The notes: a model not told the origin generated them from the sequence alone. 64,000 bases of DNA from Paraburkholderia azotifigens (GCF_007995085.1 NZ_VOQS01000003.1:2790001-2854000); one strand, 5' to 3'; counted from the stretch's first letter, positions 26,475-35,974 are shown. Program-made: numbers and translations.

Positions 26475-27008
26475 CTAGCTCCAGTCGTCCATGTCGTGCT
26501 TGATGGTGTGCCGGTTGGCGATGAGCGTCTCCACGCTCGGTTCGTTGTTCATTGCGCGTTGAATCGCGAGTTTGGTCGCCTCGTAATTCGTGCGGTACAT
26601 GTCCTTCTTGTCGAGATTCGCGTCCGTTGCGCAACGCGGATCGATCCACACCAGACTGACGATGCAGAGTTCGTTCGCCTGGTCCCTGGGCAAGATGCCT
26701 TCGATCAGGCAATCGACGATCGCATCCGCCGTGGCCGATTGCACGACGCCGCCGAACAGCTCGATCGTGGCCATGTCCCTGAGCGTCACCTTGGGCACGA
26801 TCATCGTGGCGGGCCGAACCATCTGATTGCAGGCGCGAATGGCGAACATGGCCGTGTGCCCTTTGCTCTGTGCCATCATGTTCGCGAACGCATGGCCGAC
26901 GGGCCCGTCGACCCGGCCGATCAGAATCTCGGGCATGGCGTCGGTCGCCTGGCCGGGCGCGGCGAACACGGTGGCTTCGCCGGCGCGGAACGTCAAATCG
27001 ATACTCAT
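26475..27008 (-). CDS. Formaldehyde-activating enzyme homologue (Fae-like)
   Basis: The 177-residue protein matches Fae along most of its length: IGRVDGPVGHAFANMM, IVPKVTL, FGGVVQSATADAIVD, EGILPRDQANEL and YRTNYEATKLAIQRAMN. Classical Fae joins formaldehyde to tetrahydromethanopterin. Here the segment corresponding to the VAHIDLIIG region reads DAMPEILIG, so the His proposed as catalytic acid/base in Fae is replaced by Met. The reaction may therefore differ, or this may be a Fae-like paralogue of unknown role. AAGGAG lies 8 nt before the ATG. It lies upstream of, and in the same direction as, the encapsulin operon, about 290 bp away. Confidence 0.85.
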   Translation of the reverse strand: MSIDLTFRAGEATVFAAPGQATDAMPEILIGRVDGPVGHAFANMMAQSKGHTAMFAIRACNQMVRPATMIVPKVTLRDMATIELFGGVVQSATADAIVDCLIEGILPRDQANELCIVSLVWIDPRCATDANLDKKDMYRTNYEATKLAIQRAMNNEPSVETLIANRHTIKHDMDDWS

Positions 27009-27295
27009 CCTGGATCTCCTTTGATTGGGCGCGATGCCGGAAGGTCGAAGAATGCAAGGGTGGTGCCATTCGGCTCTGGGGCGTGGGTGATCGGATGCGA
27101 CGAAGACGGACGGTGCGCAGTGTGTGCCGGGAGTGGAACAGATTGGGACAGACCGATTGCGTCAAAGTGACTCAGGCAGCCGCGCGATCCCGCGTTCCGA
27201 CACCATCCTTAGTCGCTTCTCGCGCGACAGCTATCCCGATTTCTACTGTAGCGCGACTGGTCGCGCGTCGCTACGCTGACTCGCTCTCTTCGTCG

Positions 27296-27799
27296 ATGCA
27301 AAGACTCGGGATCGACCACTGGCGAATGGCTTATCTCGGGATCCGGCAGGTGCCGCGTGGACTCAGTGAGTTCGAGCTCAACACGTTTTTCACGTTCTCC
27401 AGGCGCGAACTCGCGAGCATCGATTCGCGCCGCTCCGATCTCTACCGGCTGGCCATGGCATTGCACGTCGGGTTCATACGGATGACAGGCCGGACGCTCG
27501 TTTCATACAGGCAGATTCCAACGGTCCTCCTGCGACACCCCGGCCAGCAGTTGGGTGTGCAGTCGCCCGACGTCGGGACGCTTCGCTCGATCTACGACGG
27601 CAACCTGAAAACGCTGTCCGACCACCAGACCTTCGCGCAGATCATCGTTAATTTCCGGTCGATCGCAGAGCATCAGCGTCGATACGTCATCCGCTGGCTC
27701 AAGGAACAGCTCACGGGACCACGTCGACAGGGCATCGCAGGCGACGCTTTGCCTGCACCGAACACGATGAGCTTTGACATAGAGCTACAGGCCCCGTGA
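27296..27799 (+). pseudogene. N-terminal fragment of a Tn3-family transposase (DUF4158)
   Basis: The frame (167 residues) resembles the DUF4158 N-terminal DNA-binding region of Tn3-family transposases: LGIDHWRMAYLGIRQVP, HVGFIRMTGRTL, LLRHPGQQLGVQSPD and AEHQRRY. Full-length enzymes have about 1000 residues with a C-terminal DDE domain, which is missing. The frame ends at a normal TGA soon after the domain, and no other Tn3 part lies nearby, so this is a remnant. It marks the boundary between the encapsulin region and the next block. Confidence 0.75.
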
Positions 27800-28151
27800 C
27801 ACGCAAGGCGTTGGCAGCGGACGTCGTCTCCACTGCGTCGATAGATCTTCACGGCCTTTTAGCGGTCGGGGATAAGGCCGCTATCTTTAGCACCCCACGC
27901 CTCCCGGAAGCGATCCAGGCCAATGGCCTGCTCGTATGGTGAGTGCGCGGATCACATCAGGCTGCATGCATCGGGAATAACGGTTCGAGGAAACCGAACC
28001 CCGATACGAGCGATCAACTGCGAGGAGGCCTTGGGCGCGACCTCACCGGCTTCCACTTGAGGGTTTTCCTTAGCCTCAGGCAAAGCAACAATGCCGATGA
28101 TTGGCCGTCGGTACATGCTAGGATTTCTTTCAAACAACTCGGGAAACTGCT
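27800..28151. other. Gap with no clear gene
   Basis: A minus-strand open frame at 27952-28137 has some coding character but no ribosome site or recognisable motif, so I do not call it. The segment may be scar sequence beside the Tn3 remnant. Confidence 0.4.
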
Positions 28152-28535
28152 ATGCCGTTCATCTGCGAAAACGTTGAATGTCGTGCTGTGCTGGCTCGCG
28201 GGCAGGTCAGATCCAATCACGAGGAAAGCGGGTGGTGCTTCTACTGCCCGGACTGCAAAATCAGGAACGAGTTGAAAGATATCGGCCTGCCTGGCGGTCC
28301 AGTAGAGTTGGTTCAGCCAGAAAGATCCGACCTTCCACACAAGGTAATAGCGACTGCTCGACCACTGGAGGACGGCAGGTACGCAGCGCAACTGCGTGTT
28401 CAGAGAGCACTCGGTATGAAAGGAACGTACGCAGTCGAAGAGTACTGGGAGCAGCTCGGTGTATTCCCCGACGCGCAAGAGGCCGTAGCGCATGCGAAGT
28501 CTATCGCAGCAGACATGCTGGAGCGAAAGGCCTAG
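28152..28535 (+). CDS. Hypothetical protein with Cys pairs
   Basis: I do not recognise the family. The 127-residue protein has an N-terminal Cys cluster (CENVEC and WCFYCPDC, within residues 5-35) that looks like a small zinc-binding ribbon. A domain with a helical end (AQEAVAHAKSIAADML) follows. There is only a weak GGGA upstream of the ATG. It stands alone between a transposase remnant and a convergent gene, so an accessory origin is likely. Confidence 0.6.
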   Translation: MPFICENVECRAVLARGQVRSNHEESGWCFYCPDCKIRNELKDIGLPGGPVELVQPERSDLPHKVIATARPLEDGRYAAQLRVQRALGMKGTYAVEEYWEQLGVFPDAQEAVAHAKSIAADMLERKA

Positions 28536-28743
28536 TCGCGAGTGGCCCGCCGGATTGCGCCATACCTGTCAATGCGTGGATTTTACGGCGGGCCCACGAC
28601 CGTAGATCCGCGCAACAACCCGGTGCTGTAGGGTGTGCATGTAGTGCAGAAAGCGGTTCAGTGTGTCTAAACGGATACCGCAGCACCACTCAGAATTCTC
28701 CATTAAACAAGATGTGACTGGCTTGCAGTCAACCAACCTTGAC

Positions 28744-29196
28744 TCACGAAGCACCACCGGCAGTGAGCATGACAAATAGTCTCGCTGCTTCGTTGCCGTG
28801 GGACAAAGCGCGAAATGCAAGGGAGAGTGCTAGCTGTGCGTCGTGGGAGACCGCGCTCCGATCCTGATCGAAGAGCTTGACGGCATGGCGCATATGCTGC
28901 GCCGCCTGTGTGTGAAGCTCCACGGCAGCCGCATGATGTTTTGCCACGTCCGCAGCACTTACGCCTGAGACGCTTGATGGAGGCGTTATCGACGGCGTGT
29001 TGGCGCTGTGCGCGCCAGCGTCGCGTGCCTGATCGATCGCATGCAACGTATGTCCATGGGCTATCATCGCTTGATGTGCGGCGTGGGCAAAGTCTCGACC
29101 GTCCTCGAAATGCCGCGACGCCTCACGATGATGTCGCGCTGCCTGCTCGTGGTGTGACGCCGCGGCTTCGAGATGACCTTTCTTGCTGTGTTTCAT
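28744..29196 (-). CDS. His/Ala-rich helical hypothetical protein
   Basis: The 150-residue protein is rich in His and Ala, with heptad-like helices (HLEAAASHHEQAARHHREAS near the N-terminus; KHHAAAVELHTQAAQHMRHA in the middle). A short Ser/Thr/Pro linker separates two similar helical halves, so it looks like a duplicated hairpin. Metal binding through the His pairs is possible but unproven. AGGAG lies 11 nt before the ATG at 29196, or 5 nt before an in-frame TTG at 29202 that may be the true start. Confidence 0.6.
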   Translation of the reverse strand: MKHSKKGHLEAAASHHEQAARHHREASRHFEDGRDFAHAAHQAMIAHGHTLHAIDQARDAGAHSANTPSITPPSSVSGVSAADVAKHHAAAVELHTQAAQHMRHAVKLFDQDRSAVSHDAQLALSLAFRALSHGNEAARLFVMLTAGGAS

Positions 29197-29202
29197 GTTC
29201 AA

Positions 29203-29644
29203 GCCGGCTCCTGTGCAACTTCAGCACTAACTCCGATGGCGACCGATTCGAAGACACTGTGGCGGGTCGCAACAAGATCCTAATCTACACGCACTTGCGC
29301 CTTCTGTGGCGTTTGCGCCTCGCGGAAAATCGGCATCACGTTCGGCCCGCGTTTCGAGCCGGAGCGTTGTGGTGATCGCGCATATTGAACCGCGCGAACA
29401 AAACGTTAGCGCGGCTCGTCGACCATGGCGAGCTACATCATCGTTGATTCGACTTTGCAAATGTTCATCCAAATTCCGTGCGTTATCGTGGCAGCTCTGC
29501 GGGTGGCAGCGCAGATGAATATGGCTGAGCCTGCCGGGAGCCCGCCTTTAAAGGACGGCTGACGGAGAGACTCGACATTTGCGAGCGATCGTTGCATGCG
29601 GCGCATAATGGTGAGGTATTGGCCCTTGGCTGGAAAGAGGTCAT
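29203..29644. other. Divergent intergenic region, no gene seen
   Basis: This gap separates the His-rich protein gene from the cyclase gene. I see no repeat, RNA or FNR-like site in it; it probably holds both promoters. Confidence 0.4.
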
Positions 29645-32600
29645 ATGCGCTGCACAAACTGCGGGCTCGAGAATCTCACCGGGGCCAGCTTCTGCGAAGC
29701 TTGCGGCACCATGCTGACACGCACCTGTTCCCGCTGCGGACACGAGGCGCGGCCATCCGCGAGATTTTGCAGCGAATGCGGGGCGACACTCGGCGACCCA
29801 TCGTCACTCGCGGATGCACGGTCAGGCTCGAAACCGCTGCCGGCGCCGGTCGCTTATACGCCACATCACCTTGCCGAACGTATACGTGCCGAGCACGCAG
29901 CAATGGCAGCGAGAGGCGAGACGGCCGGCGAACGCAAAACGGTCTCTGCGATGTTCGCGGACATGGCGGGATCCACGGCATTGATCCACGACCTGGACCC
30001 AGAAGAGGCGCATCGCCTGATCGAACCCGTCGTCGCACTGATGATGGAGGCGGTCCACTACTACGAAGGTTATGTGGCGAAGTCGCTGGGCGACGGCATC
30101 CTCGCTCTGTTTGGCGCGCCGATCGCACACGAAGACCATCCGCAACGCGCGCTTTTCGCCGCGCTACGAATGCAACATGCGATGCGCCTGCATGCCGACC
30201 GCATTCGTCTGGAGAAGGGCATTCCGTTGCAGATCCGCGTCGGCGTCCACACCGGCGAAGTCGTGGTGCGCTCCATTCGTACCGACGATCTGCACACCGA
30301 GTACGATCCGGTCGGGCATACCATCCACATCGCGTCGCGCATGGAGGGGATGGCTACCCCCACCTCGATCCTGGTCAGCGAATCGACCCACAAGCTGGCC
30401 GAAGGCTATTTCGCCTTCAAGGCGTTGGGAGGTGCCCAGATCAAGGGCATTCCCGATCCGCTTTCGGTGTATGAGGTGCTCGGCCCGGGTACGCTGCGTA
30501 CGCGGCTGCAATTGGCGGCGCATCGCGGTCTTGCCCGCTTTGTCGGCCGCGAACTCGAGATGGAACATCTGAAGCAGGCACTCGAAACGGTTCGGTCTGG
30601 CCGGGGGCAAGTCGTCGGCGTGGTCGGAGAAGCGGGGGTTGGCAAGTCCCGGCTCTTCCACGAGTTCAAGGAGCGGTATCGAGGCGACTGCCTGATGTTG
30701 GAGACGTTCTCTGTATCGCACGGCAAGGCTTTCGCCAACTTGCCTCTGATTGAGCTCTTGAAGAGTTACTTTCAGATCACGGCTCAGGACGACGATCGGC
30801 GGTGCCGCGAAAAAATCATCGGCAAGGCACTGACGCTCGAGCGCAGTTTCGAAGATCTCGTGCCTTACCTGCTGTATCTGCTCGGTATCGGCGAGCCTGC
30901 TTCGGCGGTGGTGGAAATGGATCCACGGTTGAGGCGCGATCGGACGCTCACCGCGATCACACAGCTTTTGGCGCGCGAGAGCGACGATCAGCCGATAGCG
31001 CTGGTATTCGAAGATCTGCAATGGCTGGACGGGGAAACGGAAGCCTTCCTCGCGTACCTCGTCGAGCACGTGCAGCGCTCGCGAATTCTGCTGCTCGTGA
31101 ACTATCGGCCGGAATATCGGCCGGTATGGGATTGCAGCCAGCTTCGGCTCGAACCGCTCGGCCCGGCGGAGGCCCAGCGACTCCTGACGGCCCTGCTTGG
31201 GGACGACGCGAGCCTCATTTCACTGAAGCAGCTCATCCTGGCGAAGACGGAGGGCAATCCATTCTTCATCGAGGAAGTGGTGCAGACGCTGATCGAGGAG
31301 AAAGCGCTCATCGGCGAAGCCGCGCACTACCGGATCGAACACACGCCGGTAGCCCTGCACATTCCGACTACCGTGCAGGGCGTCCTGGCCGCGCGTATTG
31401 ACAGGCTCCCCATCCCGGAGAAGGACTTGCTGCAGACACTCTCGGTGATCGGCAAGGAGTTTCCGTTCAGCCTGATTCAACACATCTGCAGCGCTCACCT
31501 CGCGCGCACGGACGACGATCTGCGCGAGCTTCTCGCCCATCTGGAGGCCGCGGAGTTCATTTACGAACGACCGGCTTTTCCGGAGGTGGAATATCTGTTC
31601 AAGCATGCGCTCACGCAGGAACTCGCCGGACATTCGCTGCTGACTGAGCGGCGCAGCGCGTTGCATGAGCGCACCGCACAAGCCATCGAAGCACTGTTCC
31701 CCACACACATCGCAGATTACTGCGGTGAACTGGCGCATCACTACAGCATGAGCGGAAATGTCCCGAAAGCCGTGGAGTACCTCCAGCGTGCCGCGCAGCA
31801 GGCGCTTCGACATGCAGCGCATCTGGATGCGCTGCATCACCTGGGTGCGGCTTTGGGGTTGCTCGAACGATTGCCCGATACACCCGCTCGTGCGCATCGG
31901 GAACTGACCTTATTGCTGGCGATCGGTCCCGCCTTGATGGACGTGCGCGGCTATGGCGCACCGGAGGTGGCGGCGACCTATACGCGAGCGCTGGCCCTGT
32001 GCGAGCAGTTCGGCGAGACCTCGCAACTCTTTTCCGCGCTGCTCGGCCTCAGGATCTATTACATGGTACGAGCAGAGTACGCGACTGCCCGCGACCTGGG
32101 GGAGCGCATGCTGCGCATGGCGCGGCAATCGAAAGATCCGAGTTTGCTCGTCGAGGCACATGGCGCACTCGGTGCCTGCCTGTTTCTCCAGGGTGCCTTC
32201 GGTGCGGCTCGCGTACACGAACAAAGGGCAATCGCGCTCTACGACCCTGAACAGCATCAGGCCCATGCGTTCACGCATGGGGTCGATCCGGGCGCCCGCG
32301 CGCTCAACTTCCTGTCCCTGATCCTGTGGCTTCAGGGATATCCGGATCAGGCGCACCAGCGGAGCCTGGAGGCGCTCGACCTTGCCCGGAAGTGTGCGTA
32401 CGGACCGACGCTGGCGTTCGCACTGGCTTATGCGGCCGAATTGCATCAGCTTCGGGGCGAAGCGTCGCTGGTCCGCGAACGGGCTGAAGCGGCCATTACC
32501 GTTTCCACCGAACTGGGACTGCCGTTCTGGCACGCGTGGGGAACTGTCTTCAGGGGCTGGGCGTTGACCGAACGGGAAGACCTCGAGCAAGGAATCGTTC

Positions 32601-33082
32601 AGATGCGCGAGGGATTGAACGCCGAACGGATCAGCGGCAGCGAGGACCAGCGTCCGTACTTTCTGGCCGTCCTCGCCGAGCGATACTGGAAGGCCGGAAA
32701 CCGGAAGGCCGGCATCGAGATGCTTGAAGAAGCCATGGCAATCATGAACGCGACTGGCGAGCATTGTTTCGAGGCCGAACTGTATCGGCTCAAAGGAACG
32801 ATGTGCGTCGATGCCTTGGACGGCCGCGACCTGCCTGCGTACAGTGAAGAGTCGGAAGCCTGGCTTCGGAGGGCGGCCGCCGTAGCGCGCGAGCAGGGCG
32901 CCAGATCGCTGGAGTTGCGCGCGACGTCGGACCTGGCCCGGCTGTGGCAGCGTGCCGGCAGGATCGAGGAGGCGAAGCAGGTGCTGTCCAGGGTTTACGA
33001 TTGGTTTACCGAGGGTTTTGACACGGGAGACTTGCGGGAAGCCGCGGCCCTGCTTGACACGCTGGCATCGAGCGAACCGTGA
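29645..33082 (+). CDS. Zinc-ribbon / class III nucleotidyl cyclase / STAND ATPase / TPR protein
   Basis: This 1145-residue signalling protein has four parts. A double zinc ribbon comes first (CxxC pairs at 3-6, 17-20, 28-31, 42-45). A class III cyclase domain follows (about 97-280) with both metal-binding Asp residues, D106 in FADMAGST and D150 in LGDG. An AAA/STAND ATPase comes next, with Walker A GEAGVGKSR (328-336) and a Walker B-like ALVFEDLQWLD. The C-terminal half is TPR-like helices. At the transition-state position usually held by Asn, the sequence reads TIHIASR, giving His228; the Arg232 partner is kept. Activity or product may therefore be altered. AGAGG precedes the ATG. The patatin gene follows 80 bp later. 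Confidence 0.88.
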   Translation: MRCTNCGLENLTGASFCEACGTMLTRTCSRCGHEARPSARFCSECGATLGDPSSLADARSGSKPLPAPVAYTPHHLAERIRAEHAAMAARGETAGERKTVSAMFADMAGSTALIHDLDPEEAHRLIEPVVALMMEAVHYYEGYVAKSLGDGILALFGAPIAHEDHPQRALFAALRMQHAMRLHADRIRLEKGIPLQIRVGVHTGEVVVRSIRTDDLHTEYDPVGHTIHIASRMEGMATPTSILVSESTHKLAEGYFAFKALGGAQIKGIPDPLSVYEVLGPGTLRTRLQLAAHRGLARFVGRELEMEHLKQALETVRSGRGQVVGVVGEAGVGKSRLFHEFKERYRGDCLMLETFSVSHGKAFANLPLIELLKSYFQITAQDDDRRCREKIIGKALTLERSFEDLVPYLLYLLGIGEPASAVVEMDPRLRRDRTLTAITQLLARESDDQPIALVFEDLQWLDGETEAFLAYLVEHVQRSRILLLVNYRPEYRPVWDCSQLRLEPLGPAEAQRLLTALLGDDASLISLKQLILAKTEGNPFFIEEVVQTLIEEKALIGEAAHYRIEHTPVALHIPTTVQGVLAARIDRLPIPEKDLLQTLSVIGKEFPFSLIQHICSAHLARTDDDLRELLAHLEAAEFIYERPAFPEVEYLFKHALTQELAGHSLLTERRSALHERTAQAIEALFPTHIADYCGELAHHYSMSGNVPKAVEYLQRAAQQALRHAAHLDALHHLGAALGLLERLPDTPARAHRELTLLLAIGPALMDVRGYGAPEVAATYTRALALCEQFGETSQLFSALLGLRIYYMVRAEYATARDLGERMLRMARQSKDPSLLVEAHGALGACLFLQGAFGAARVHEQRAIALYDPEQHQAHAFTHGVDPGARALNFLSLILWLQGYPDQAHQRSLEALDLARKCAYGPTLAFALAYAAELHQLRGEASLVRERAEAAITVSTELGLPFWHAWGTVFRGWALTEREDLEQGIVQMREGLNAERISGSEDQRPYFLAVLAERYWKAGNRKAGIEMLEEAMAIMNATGEHCFEAELYRLKGTMCVDALDGRDLPAYSEESEAWLRRAAAVAREQGARSLELRATSDLARLWQRAGRIEEAKQVLSRVYDWFTEGFDTGDLREAAALLDTLASSEP

Positions 33083-33162
33083 AGCGATGATGCGCTCGAG
33101 ATAAGGGCGTGCTGGACTGCTTCCCGGCGCGACGACCATACCTGAGTCAGAAGAGGTCGTAG

Positions 33163-34212
33163 ATGGCGACCACGGAAAACAATCAGCAAGAACAGGCCGC
33201 GCCCAAGCCGGTCGCACTGGCATTGCAGGGCGGCGGGATGCACGGCGCGTTCACGTGGGGGGTGCTCGACCGCCTGCTGGAAGACGGCCGGCTGGCGATC
33301 GAGGGTGTCAGCGCGACCAGCGCGGGTGCGATGAACAGCGCGGTGCTCGCGCACGGATTGTTGACGGGGGGCGAGGGCGCGGCGCGACAGGCGCTGCATG
33401 ACTTCTGGAAAGCCGTCGCGGAGTCGGCCGAGCGTTATAACCCGCTTCGCTGGGTGCCGTGGCTGAAGGGGACGCACAGCTTCGGACTTGACCATTCGCC
33501 GCTTTATGCGTTCGCAGACATGATGCTGCGCGTGTTTTCCCCCTACCAGTTGAATCCGCACAATCTGAACCCGCTGCGGGAGGTGCTCGAACGCCAGGTC
33601 GACTTTGCGGCGTTGCGAAAGCAATGTCCGATCCTGTTGTTCCTGTGCGCGACCAACGTCGAGACCGGAAAAATACGCCTCTTCACGGAACATGACATCA
33701 GTGCAGACGCGGTGCTGGCATCGGCGTGCGTGCCGACGCTGTTCCATGCGGTGGCGATCGAAGGCGAGCACTACTGGGACGGTGGCTACATGGGCAACCC
33801 GGCCATCTACCCCCTGATCTACAACTGCAAGACACGTGACGTGGTGATTATCCACATCAACCCGCTAGTGCGGCTCGGCGTGCCCATCACGGCGGCCGAC
33901 ATCCTCAACCGGATCAGCGAGATCAGCTTCAATTCGTCGCTGATGCGGGAAATGCGTGCGATTGCTTTTGTCACTGACCTGATTCAGCAAGGCAAAGTCG
34001 AGCGTGGCGAGATGAAGGAAATGCTGATCCATTCGATCCGTTCCGACGCTGCAATGTGCGCGCTCGGCGTGTCCAGCAAGTACAACGCCGATTGGGGTTT
34101 CTTGTGTGAACTGCGCGATTGCGGGCGACGGGAAGCCGATGCGTGGCTGACAGAGCATTATTCGAGTATCGGGCAGCAGTCGAGCATCGATATTCGCAAG
34201 GAATTTCTCTGA
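33163..34212 (+). CDS. Patatin-like phospholipase
   Basis: The 349-residue lipid acyl hydrolase shows the oxyanion loop ALQGGGMHGAF (about 20-30), a nucleophile elbow VSATSAGAMN in which the first Gly of GxSxG is replaced by Ala (a common RssA-type form), and the catalytic Asp in WDGGYMGNP. It is probably cytoplasmic or membrane-peripheral. It lies directly after a nucleotidyl cyclase gene and before an HD phosphohydrolase gene. Patatin phospholipases serve as cyclic-nucleotide-activated effectors in CBASS (CapV), so coupling to the neighbouring cyclase is a reasonable but untested idea. Confidence 0.9.
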   Translation: MATTENNQQEQAAPKPVALALQGGGMHGAFTWGVLDRLLEDGRLAIEGVSATSAGAMNSAVLAHGLLTGGEGAARQALHDFWKAVAESAERYNPLRWVPWLKGTHSFGLDHSPLYAFADMMLRVFSPYQLNPHNLNPLREVLERQVDFAALRKQCPILLFLCATNVETGKIRLFTEHDISADAVLASACVPTLFHAVAIEGEHYWDGGYMGNPAIYPLIYNCKTRDVVIIHINPLVRLGVPITAADILNRISEISFNSSLMREMRAIAFVTDLIQQGKVERGEMKEMLIHSIRSDAAMCALGVSSKYNADWGFLCELRDCGRREADAWLTEHYSSIGQQSSIDIRKEFL

Positions 34213-34273
34213 GCGCGGTGATGACGGCGGCACGTGAAAGCTTTGGGGTCGCGCGATGCACAAAGGAGTAGGG

Positions 34274-34888
34274 ATGGACCGGATGCAGACACGCTTCGTC
34301 GCGTTATGGTCGCGCAACGGCGGCGTGCGCGGCGAGACTGTCTATGCCGATCTCGCGCAACGTTATGCGGAAGCCGTTCGTCGCTATCACACCTTGCGTC
34401 ACATCCGTCGCTGCCTGCGCTATTTCGATCTGGCGCACAACGCCATTCCGGATCCCGATGCCGTCGAGCTTGCGCTGTGGTGCCACGACGTGATCTACCT
34501 GCCTGGCGCATCGGACAACGAGCAACGCAGCGCAGAGTGGTTTCGGCGCTGGGCTGACGGCCGTATCGCGACGTGTGACCCTATCTGCGAACTGGTTCTC
34601 GCGACCCGACACACGGATGTGCCGACCAGACTGGATGAGAGCTTCGCATGCGATGTCGATCTGGCTGTGCTTGGCGCGCCGCGCAGTCGATTTCGCGACG
34701 ATGGTGCACGTCTGAGAGCCGAACGCGCCGACATTGACGATCACACGTACGATCTGCAGGAACGGGCAATTCTGAGCAGCCTGCTCGCGCGGCCGCGAAT
34801 CTATGGCACGGATTTTTTCTATGTTCGCTGCGAGGCGAGGGCACGCGGGAATCTCGCCTGGCGGCTCGGGTTGCAGAGACCGGGATAG
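34274..34888 (+). CDS. HD-superfamily metal-dependent phosphohydrolase (COG4339-like)
   Basis: The 204-residue protein has the spaced residues of an HD phosphohydrolase: a His in RYHTLRHI, the HD pair in ALWCHDVIY, a conserved EQRSAEWF, a His in VLATRHTD and an Asp in DVDLAVLG. This pattern matches the COG4339 family, whose substrates are unknown. AAGGAG precedes the ATG at 34274. The gene lies 61 bp after the patatin gene. HD enzymes can cleave cyclic nucleotides or nucleotides, so it could turn off a signal made by the adjacent cyclases; this is an inference. Confidence 0.8.
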   Translation: MDRMQTRFVALWSRNGGVRGETVYADLAQRYAEAVRRYHTLRHIRRCLRYFDLAHNAIPDPDAVELALWCHDVIYLPGASDNEQRSAEWFRRWADGRIATCDPICELVLATRHTDVPTRLDESFACDVDLAVLGAPRSRFRDDGARLRAERADIDDHTYDLQERAILSSLLARPRIYGTDFFYVRCEARARGNLAWRLGLQRPG

Positions 34889-35035
34889 AGGTGAAACGAT
34901 GCTCAGCTGTCGCTTCATCCACGATGTCCTGTGGCGGCTGATCCGACCGTCTACACTGGTGAGCGGGAGCCCTGCACGGACTGGCTGACGGACAGCGCTC
35001 CGATGCCGGTTTGACGACCTGAAGACGGGCTGGTC

Positions 35036-35974
35036 ATGGATGATGAACCGAAATATCCCACGTCCCACGCATCCGTGATGTTTGCGGACGTAAGCCGCAG
35101 TACCGAGCTCTACGAGACTGTCGGCGACATGATTGCCTTCGAGGCGATTGCGCGGTGTATTGCGCTGATGAAATCGCGTGCGGAAGCGGCGGGAGGGCGA
35201 ATCGTCAAGACCATCGGCGACGAAGTCATGGTGGTGTTTCCCTCCGCCGAACTTGCAATGCAAGCTGCGATCGACATGCAGCTGGCCGTGTCCGGCTTGC
35301 CTTCAGCGGCCGGTCAGCCGATGTCGCTGCGAATCGGCTTTCACCACGGCCCGGTCTTGCCAGACGAAACAGGCGACGTGTTCGGTGACACGGTGAACCT
35401 GGCTGCCCGGTTGACCGGGATGGCTTCGCCGGGGCAGATCGTCACGAGCAAAGATGCGATCGAGTGCCTGTCCGCCAGATTGCGCGAGATGGCTCGCTAC
35501 CTTTACCCGATTCGGATGCGTGGAAAACGGCAGTCAACGGAGTTGTTCGAAGCGATCTGGCAACAGGGCACCGATCTGACGATCGTGGGGAATGGTCAAG
35601 ATGGCGCGGATGGCCAGGCTGGCTTGCCTGGTTCGTCGTTGCTGACCCTGCGATATGGTGACGCATGCGTGGAAATGAGCGAAGCGTCGCCGCTGACCAC
35701 TATCGGCCGCGGAGCGAATATGAGCGTGGTCGTGCGCGATTGCCGCGCCTCGAGGGTACACGCGTCGGTCGAGTGCCGCGCGGGACAGTACGTGCTGCGC
35801 GACTGCAGCTCGAACGGCACGCGCATCACCATCGACGGCGGCCATGAGTTGATCCTTCGACGCGACGAGGTCACGCTGTGGGGACACGGCTGGATCTCGT
35901 TCGGACCTTTCCTCGGCGATGAGGGGGAGCGCGTGGAGTTTTCCTTTACGCATTTGCCGAGGGCGGCGGGTTAA
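35036..35974 (+). CDS. Class III nucleotidyl cyclase with FHA domain
   Basis: Residues 10-170 form a class III cyclase domain with all key positions present: metal Asp18 (FADVSRST) and Asp62 (TIGDEV), and the transition-state pair Asn121/Arg125 (DTVNLAARL). Residues about 200-300 form an FHA domain (TIGRGANMS at 222-230, RASRVHA, SSNGT at 258-262) that binds phosphothreonine. The protein (312 residues) would make cAMP, cGMP or a pyrimidine analogue, and be recruited or regulated by a phosphoprotein. It is the last gene of the cyclase-patatin-HD-cyclase cluster. There is no obvious Shine-Dalgarno. Confidence 0.88.
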   Translation: MDDEPKYPTSHASVMFADVSRSTELYETVGDMIAFEAIARCIALMKSRAEAAGGRIVKTIGDEVMVVFPSAELAMQAAIDMQLAVSGLPSAAGQPMSLRIGFHHGPVLPDETGDVFGDTVNLAARLTGMASPGQIVTSKDAIECLSARLREMARYLYPIRMRGKRQSTELFEAIWQQGTDLTIVGNGQDGADGQAGLPGSSLLTLRYGDACVEMSEASPLTTIGRGANMSVVVRDCRASRVHASVECRAGQYVLRDCSSNGTRITIDGGHELILRRDEVTLWGHGWISFGPFLGDEGERVEFSFTHLPRAAG

